DNA of 64,000 nucleotides. Origin: Mesorhabditis belari. Its lineage: Eukaryota > Nematoda > Chromadorea > Rhabditida > Rhabditidae. The stretch's first letter is position 1. Every line of letters starts with the position of its first letter. Positions 52,001 to 61,000 of the stretch are shown in pieces. Position numbers and translations under genes: made by a program. The notes beneath the pieces were generated by a model. The model worked only from the letters and a program-made list of their open reading frames with translations, ran no database searches and was not told the origin of the DNA. Location of the stretch: positions 1,173,413-1,237,412 of the forward strand of contig CAUEEP010000753.1 in assembly GCA_958450365.1 (NCBI GenBank). The letters are read 5' to 3'.

Positions 52001-55000
52001 TTTGCATGGATATTAGATTTTGAATTGGTTTTGGTATCATTCGACGCGCAATTCCATTCTGCATCGAATGATAGTCCAAATCAAAGGATTGGTGCTAAGA
52101 AAAGCACGAAAAAACTTAAATTTAAGATTTTTTTGTGTTTTTCTCAGCATTAACCTTTCGATTTTGACTATCATTCGATGCAGAATAGAATTGCGCGTCG
52201 AATGATACCAAAACCAATGCAAAATCTAATATCCATGCAAAGTTATGGGACAAAAGGTTAAGCCCGTCCCATAATGAGCGGGGTTTAGGTTTTTAGCCTT
52301 TAACTTTGCATGGATATTACATTTTGAATTGGTTTTGGTGTTATTCGACGCGCAATTTCATTCTGCATTGATTGATAGTTAAAATAATCAAAATAGACAG
52401 GCTGGTGCTGAGAAAAACACGAAAAACCTTAGACTGCCAATGGCGAAAAAAAAAAAAAAAAGGACAGACGGATTTTTTTTTGTTACAAGTTTACTAGGCA
52501 CCACAAGATAAGATTCAATACCCAAAATCTCGACTTTTAAGTGATATTCAGATATAGCTTTTCCTTAGCTCTACCTACACTACTGGACAATAAAATATCA
52601 TATTAAAAAACGATCGTCACTTTCACGAGCCTGTAACTCTCTTGTCTTTACCGTATTTCTAGACATTAATATTACCATTGTGTAGCCCTTGAAAAGAGCT
52701 TTCAGAAAATGTATAACACTAATAGTTTAAACTCAAAGACAAGGCAGTTATAGAGGCGCGAAAGTGACGATCGTTTTTTGAAAAGATGACGATTGAGATA
52801 TTTCATTGTCCAGTACTGTACGTTTAGCCCGGGAGCCTGAGAGCCTAGGAGCCTGAGAGCCTGGGAGCTTGGGAGCCTGAGAGCCTGGGAGCTTGGGAGC
52901 CTGAGAGCCTGGGAGCCTGGGAGCTTGGGAGCCTGAGAGCTTGGGAGCCTGAGAGCCTGGGAGCTTGGGAGCTTGGGAGCCTGAGAGCCTGGGAGCTTGG
53001 GAGCCTGAGAGCCTGAGAGCCTGGGAGCCTGAGAGCTTGGGAGCCTGGGAGCCTGAGAGCCTGGGAGCTTGGGAGCTTTGGAGCCTGAGAGCCTGGGAGC
53101 TTGGGAGCCTGAGAGCCTGAGAGCCTGGGAGCCTGAGAGCTTGGGAGCCTGGGAGCCTGAGAGCCTGGGAGCTTGGGAGCGTCAGAGCCTGGGAGCGTCA
53201 GAGCGTTAGAGTGACGATCGTTTTTCAAATATGATATTTCATTGGCCAGTAGTGTAGATATAAATCCTATATCTAAATCCAGAAGAATCCAGAATCCAGA
53301 AGCTTTTCCAGGATAAACCCGATCCTTTTTGTTTCTTTTGTCTTCCCATTCAAATCGATCTTTTGCACCCATTCGAATCCATTCAAATCCATTCAAATCC
53401 ATCTCAAAAAGTCTCTTTTATACCAAAAACTAACCGGTTTACCCTTTGAAAAAGCAAAAAAGAACAAAAGCGACAAAAGCGACAAAAGCAAAAACATTTT
53501 ACGACCGTTTTGCACATCTTTTGATTCGTCAATGGCTCGGGGAAAAGCCAGGGAAAAGCCAGGGAAAGGTTCCTTTGTTGCGCCAATTTGTATGCGCCAA
53601 AAAAAATAAACCAACTATTTGGCGCAACTATTTGGCACATTTCCTTCCAAAAACAACTGATTCTTTGAGAAATATAAGAAATCTAGCGCTAGAACTAGTG
53701 CGTTTACAGAATGCGTTTACAGAAGAACTAGTGCGTTTACAGAAGCACAAAGTACAATGTACGAGTATAAGAAAAGCATCAATGGCAAATAAACGCTAAA
53801 TATCTGGTCATGATTGTTATGAGTTAATTTTAGGCTTATGAATTGGTTCATGGGAACGCCTCGTTTACAGCGACATCAGCCCGTGAAGCGCTGCTCAATT
53901 GGGCACAAGAGGTACGGTTTTGTTGGAAAAATGGATTACAAGGGAATAGCCCGATCTGGCACGTCGAGTAGAAATATGTTTTGCTGAAAATCAAAAATCT
54001 GGCTTCTAAAAATTCTAGTGTGACATCCAGATCAAAGGAAAAACACAACTAAAAGACAATAGCTCTTGTCAATTTCTCGGGATGGTCACGAACTCTTAGC
54101 AGTTCACTCTCTTACAAATATTTAGGTGAAAATCGAAAATCTGGCTTCTAAAAATTCTAGTGTGACATCCAGATCAAAGGAAAAACGCAATTAAAATCGA
54201 ATTGCTTTTACCAATTTTTTGGAATAGTCGCAAACTCTTAGCAGTTGACATTGGGTACAAATGTTTTCGTGAAAATCAAAAATCCGAATCCTCACAATTC
54301 TAGTGTGACATCCAGACTAAAGAAAAAATACAATTAAAATCAAATTCCTCTTACCAATTTTTCGGAATAAGCACGAACTCACGAACTGCCAAGAGTTTGC
54401 GACTATTCCGGAAAATTGGTAAGAGGAATTTGATTTTAATTGTGTTTTTTCTTGGATCTGGATGTCACACTAGAAGCTTTAGCCTTCAGATTGTTTGATT
54501 TTCGACAAAACATTTGTACTCGATGTGCACTGCCAAGAGTTTGCGACTATTCCGCATCGAATGCAAATGTTTTGCTGAAAACCAAAAATCTGGCTTCTAA
54601 AAATTCTAGCGTGACATCCAGATCAAAGAAAAAACGCAATTAAAAGGAAATGGTTCTTGCCAAACTTTTAGAATCATCGAGAACTCTCGACGGTGCATAT
54701 CGAGTACAACTGTTTCAATGAAAATCAAAATCTAGCTTCTAAAAATTCTAGTGTGACATCCAGATCAAAGGAAAAGCACAATTAAAACCAAATTGCTCTT
54801 ACCAATTTTTTGGAATAGTCCCAAACTCTTAGCAGTGCACATCGAGTACAACTGTTTCAATGAAAATCAAAAATCCGGATCCTCACAATTCTAGTGTGAC
54901 ATCCAGATCAAAGGAAAAACGCAATTAAAATCAAATTGCTCTTACCAATTTTTTGGAATAGTCCCAAACTCTTAGCAGTGCACATCGAGTACAACTGTTT

Positions 55001-58000
55001 CATTGAAAATCAAAAATCCGGATCCTCACAATTCTAGTGTGACATCCAGATCAAAGAAAAAACGCAATTAAAATCAAATTGCTCTTGCTAAAAAAGAATA
55101 AAATAGCTCTAAAATAATAATCGATAATAAGCGATACCTACGAGCCACACCTACAGTACCTATAATTATGGTACTGTAGGTATGGCTTGTAAGCATCATT
55201 TTATCACCCAGTAAGCATCATTTTATCCCTATTCTATCCAGCTAAAGTCCTAGAACACAGAGAAAGTGCGAAATTTTACCTAAGAGCTTTGTTTAAGCCC
55301 AGAGTTTTGTTTTAAAAATCCCAATTTCAGGCAACCGACGGCTATCCGCAAGTTCGCGTGAGTAACTTCAGCTCATCGTGGCGTGACGGATTGGCTTTCA
55401 ACGCGATTTTGCACAGATATCGACCGAATTTGATCAAATGGAGTCAGGTTTGTTTTTTTGAATATTCGGAAATGCTTGGGCGAAGAAAAAAGCTGAAATC
55501 CTTGGAAATGCTGAAAAAAAAGGCTTGTTTTGGGTAAAAATCCGGTTCAAAGGCAAACAATTATCCGCACAAAGCGTTCAAGCGTTTCCCCCCCAAACAC
55601 TTGATCTGTGGGAAACGCTGGCGCTGCTAAGCTCCGTGGGAAACGACTGTTTTTAGCGCTTTTTAGTGCTTCTCAAGGAAAAGTCTTCAATTGGACCTTT
55701 CAAACAAATTAAAAGAAAACAATAATCGCGCCTATAACCGCGCCTTAATTGCGCCTTCATCGCGCCCATGCTCGCGCCTATAATCGCGCCTATAACCGCG
55801 CCTATAACCGCGCCTTAGCGCCTATAATCGCACCTATAACCGCGCCTATAACCGCGCCTATAACCGCGCCTTAATTGCGCCTTCATCGCGCCCATGCTCG
55901 CGCCTATAACCGCGCCTATAACCGCGCCTATAACCGCGCCTATAACCGCGCCTATAATCGCACCTATAACCGCGCCTATAACCGCGCCTATAACCGCGCC
56001 TTAATTGCGCCTTAATCGCGCCCATGCTCGCGCCTATAATCGCGCCTATAACCGCGCCTATAACCGCGCCTTAATTGCGCCTTAATTGCGCCTTAATCGC
56101 GCACATGCTCGCGCCTATAACCGCGCCTTAATTGCGCCTTAATCGCGCCTTAATCGCGCCCATGCTTGCGCCTATAGTCGCGCCTATAACCGCGCCTATA
56201 ACCGCGCCTTAATTGCGCTTTAATCGCGCCCATGCTCGCGCCTATAACCGCGCCCATAATCGCGCCTCCCAAACTTGAAAAACTTTGTTGTCCATCTTTA
56301 AAACGAGGTTGTCGATGATCCACGGTGTTCCACAGTGTAGATTTGAATATTGTAAACATTTGTGTGCGCTCCAGAATCACCGAAAATTAGCATGATAGTC
56401 TTTTTTGATTAATATTTGTGGATATATAGCCATGAACTCGTTTCGTAAATAGTAAATAAGCGGAAAGTTAGTGATCGTCGAATTTAGATATCCCAAATGC
56501 TTGCATGACATCCAGCATCGCCAAAAAATAGCATGAAATTTCTATCTGGTCAATATCTGTAGATATATAGCCATGAACTCGTTTGTAAATAGTAAATAAG
56601 CGGAAAGTTAGTGATCGTCGAATTTACATATCCCAAATGCTTGCATGACATCCAGGATCGCCAAAAATTAGCATAATAGTCTTTTTTGGATTAATAGTTG
56701 TGGATATATAGCCGTGTACTTGTTTCGTAAATAGTAAATAAGCGGAAAGTTAGTTATTGTCGAATTTACATATCCCAAATGCTTGCATGACATCCAGCAT
56801 CGCCAAAAACTAGCATGAAATTCTTTTCAGCTTATTAGTTTGGGATATTTTCCGTTGAACTCATTTTGTCATCTTTTATTGTACTCATAGTAGTGTCTCG
56901 TACTAGCTGATCGTACTATCCTGTATTCCTTAAATAATTTTTAGTATAGGGTGGTAAAAGGAAGAGATTGTTGACCCTGATAGCCAGTCATTCTTCCCAT
57001 TCCGCTTATTAGTTTGGGATATTTCGAGGTTGTCGATGATCCACAGTGTTCGACGTTGAAACAATCGCTTTCTTGAGCAAGCAAGCAAGCGAGCTGACGT
57101 CTGCATACGTTCGTTTATTGGAGTAAACCTTCCGAACAATGTATCCATTCAATTCAATAAACAATTTATCCACAATAAAATCATTCAAAAAAGAAATTTG
57201 TTAGGCAAAATTACCCAAAAAAAGCTCGGTTTTCCGGAAAATTCACCAATTTCATTCAAAATTCTCAAGGACATACCGCCTTTTAAATCTTTTAAATGCA
57301 AATTTCACTCACCTAAGTCTTTAAGACGAAAGTGAACAGTGAAAAGAAACTGGGAAAGAAACCGGGTAAAAGAAATTTCGGAAATACATAGCTGTAGCAA
57401 TGTTCTCGATGAATTCCCCATAAAATTCTCGATTTCACGAAATTTTTGCAAATCCTGGATGTCACCAAAGTTATCCTGAAGGATAAAACTCGGCGATTCC
57501 TTGAAAAAAAATTTTTTGAAGTCGAAAATCGAGATCAAGCACGAAATTTGCATTTAAAAGCGAGCAATATCATTTTTACTAATATTTTGCAAAATCCTGG
57601 ATGTCACCGGATAATTTGGCATAGTTAATTTTTATTGTTATTTATCGCCTAAAAATTGGGGTTGGAGCTGGAACAGGACCACCCAAAAATTTGCATTGAA
57701 AAGCAAGCAAGCCCAAATTTTCCTTGATTTTTCTAAATCCTGGATGTCACAGGATAATTTGGGATAGTTAATGTTTATTGTTATTTATCGTCTAAAAATT
57801 GGGGTTGGAGCTGGAACAGGACCACCCAAAAATTCATAAAGCGCGCAAGCCCAAATTTTCCTTGATTTTTCAAAATCCTGGATGTCACCGGATAATTTGG
57901 GATAGTTAATGTTTATTGTTATTTATCGTCTAAAAATTGGGGTTGGAGCTGGAACAGGACCACCCAAAAATTTGCATTTAAAAGCGCGCAAGCCCAAATT

Positions 58001-61000
58001 TTCGTTGATTTTTCTAAATCCTGGATGTCACAGGATAATTTAGAATAGTTAATACTTATTGTTATCTATCGCCTAAAAATCATCTTATCTGAAATCATGT
58101 TATCGTAGCTACTAATGTACAATTAACCATTAGCCTAGCTTGGTCTTAAACTAGCCAAGCCTAGCCATCTACCCAAGCTTAATCTAGCCATTAGCGGCTA
58201 CGATTCATGTGATCTAATTTTATTTTTGCATTTCAGGTAACCGCTCCCGGTGTCTCGAACTTGGACCGCTTGGAGAATGCGTTCGAGATGGCCGAGCGGG
58301 AATTCGGAGTGACAAGGTTGATCGATCCGGAGGTGAGCTACAAAATCGAGATTTTATTTACAATTTGCTTACAATTTGCGCTCTGTCAAAAGTTCGGGTG
58401 AAATCAAAAGAATTCGTGAGCTTCTGCAGAGAATCAGAGCTTCTCCCCGAATTCTGAAGCTTCTCCCCGAATTCTAGAGCTTCTCCCCGAATTCTAGAGA
58501 TTCTACCTGAATTCTAGAGATTCTACCTGAATTCTGAAGCTTCTCCCCGAATTCTAGAGCTTCTCCCCGAATTCTAGAGATTCTACCTGAATTCTAGAGT
58601 TTCTCCCTGAATTCTAGAGATTCTGCCCCGAATTCTAGAGCTTCTCCCCGAATTCTAGAGACTCTGTCCCGAATTCTGCTCCGGGACGACTTTCCCCAAG
58701 TTTTTGAACCATTTAATAGCATAGAACTTACCATTTGATCACATAGAAAGAGCCCAATTATAAGTTTTGGAAGACAAGAGCTGACAATAAGAACAAGAAC
58801 AAGAACTAGAACTAGAACAAGAACAAGAACAAGAACAAGAACAAGAACAAGAACAAGAACTATAGCTCTAGCTCAAGAACAAGAACTGCTATCCGGCAAT
58901 GACTAGATTCCCTATTTTTCATCATAAATCTTTCAGGATATGGACACAACGAATATCGATGAGAAATCCGTGATCACTTATCTTTCAACCCTCCACATTG
59001 CTCTTCCGCCGCTACCCGAGCAGTCAAAGGTCATTTTTAGGCATTCTTTTTCATTCATCTAACTTTTCTCATTTGAAAAAGCAGCTCCCGAATTTTCCTG
59101 AACCGGTATTTTATAACAAACTCTATTCTTCATTTTTGCACGGACTTAAAAAGAGATAATCTCAGTAATAACAGCTTAATAACAGCTAAAGCCAAAGCTA
59201 ACAGCTAGACAGCTAGACAGCTAACAGCTAGACAGCTAACAGCTAGACAGCTAACAGCTAGACAGCTAACAGCTAGACAGCTAAAGCTAGACAGCTAAAG
59301 CTAGACAGCTAAAGCTAGACAGCTAGACAGCTAAAGCTAGACAGCTAAAGCTAGACAGCTAACAGCTAAAGCTAGACAGCTACAGCTAAAGCTAAAGCTA
59401 GACAGCTAAAGCTAGACAACTAAAGCTAAACAGCTAAAGCTAAACAGCTAAAGCTAAACAGCTCAACCGGCTAAATTTTAAATTTAAAGGTTTCCCGATT
59501 CGAGATAAACAAATGATTTGACAAGCTCTTGAGTGAATAGATAACGCCGTCAATTCTTGATAAGGTTTTTGATCTACTTTTTCAAAAGAAAATCTTAATG
59601 TTTCATTATCATTAGATAGCTTAAAGTCTTGGCTTTTAAATAAAAAAAGTTCATTGGAATCTGATTCTCTGGAGACTGACCTAGCTGGGTCTAAGCGCCT
59701 AGAGTTGCGCGACCAATTTGTTGGCTCATTGGCCTCATTGGCTTCATTGGCTCATTGACCTCATTGGCCTCATTGGCCTCATTGGCCTCATTGGCCAGGT
59801 CTAACTAGTACTCATTCCCATGCCATGAGCCCATGAGGTCAATGAGAGTTAACGAAACAAATTGGTCGCGCAACTCTAGGCGCTTAGATCAAGCTTAGAT
59901 CCTCATGGCCTCATTGACCTCATTGACCTCATTGGCCTGATTGGCCTCATGGGCTCATTGGCTTCATTGGCCAAGTCTAACTAGTACTCATTCAATTATT
60001 ATTGTAGGCTTGCTACTGTTTTTAGCTAAAGAACTAACTTCATTTGAAGAACTGACTTCATTTGAAGAGCTGACTTCATTTGAAGAACTAGCTCCATTCG
60101 AACTCGATTTCCTCTAGTTCTAAAGTACTGTAGCTCAAGTACGAGTTCGAAACTAGGGACTAATTGTAGTCTAAGCTAGGTACTATTTAAATCTAGGTAG
60201 TCTAAGCTAAAACTAGGTGATCTAAGCTAAAACTAGGTGACCTAAGCTAAAACTAGGTAATCTAAGCCAAAAACTAGGTGATCTAAGCTAAAACTAGGTG
60301 ATCTAAGCTAAAACTAGGTAATCCGAGCTAAAACTAGGTAATCTAAGCTAAAACTAGGTAATCTAAGCTAAAACTAGGTAATCTAAGCCAAAAACAAGCT
60401 AATCTTAGCCTTTATTACATTTTATACTATCATTACTTGATAATCGTGAGGTTTAAACTCGAGTTTAAACCAAGATAAACCCTAGAAGCCCTAGAATTCG
60501 TACTTCTTTTCATCTCTCGGTTCAGCACTGGCACGAGTGTCTGCTGGCTCGGCTCAAGTTGGAAACCATCGAATTAGAGTACATAAAAGAGGCGGAGATC
60601 TGGCTGAATTGGGTGACAACGACGACCGAAGAAGCTGACAGTCGATTATTTGTTGGCACTCCGGAAAGTCTGATGACTCAAATCGAGTTGATCCATCAAG
60701 ATCTACCGATGAAGAGCGAAGAGATGCTTAGATTGTGTGATATCTATGAGAAATTGGAAACACTTGGCGATCAAGCGACACTTGGAGATCTCGTACCGAA
60801 AAACTATGCAGCTGACGGGTTGAAAAGAGCATGGAATCAACTATTGGACTCGGTCGACAGGAGGAAAGCACTGCTCGAGGAGAGGGCACAAGCTCAAGTA
60901 CAGTATGCCTGAAAGAGTTGAGATTAGAGATAGAGTTTGGCTTTGATTGAAATTAAGGAATTGCTCTGATTTGCTCGATTTGGGATATGGGAAATAGCAC

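Noticed and set aside
60898..60912. Stop codon TGA ending the plakin-domain exon, suggesting a short protein
   Set aside because: A GTACAG donor lies 12 bases earlier in phase and the next exon continues the same helix in register with known spectraplakins.
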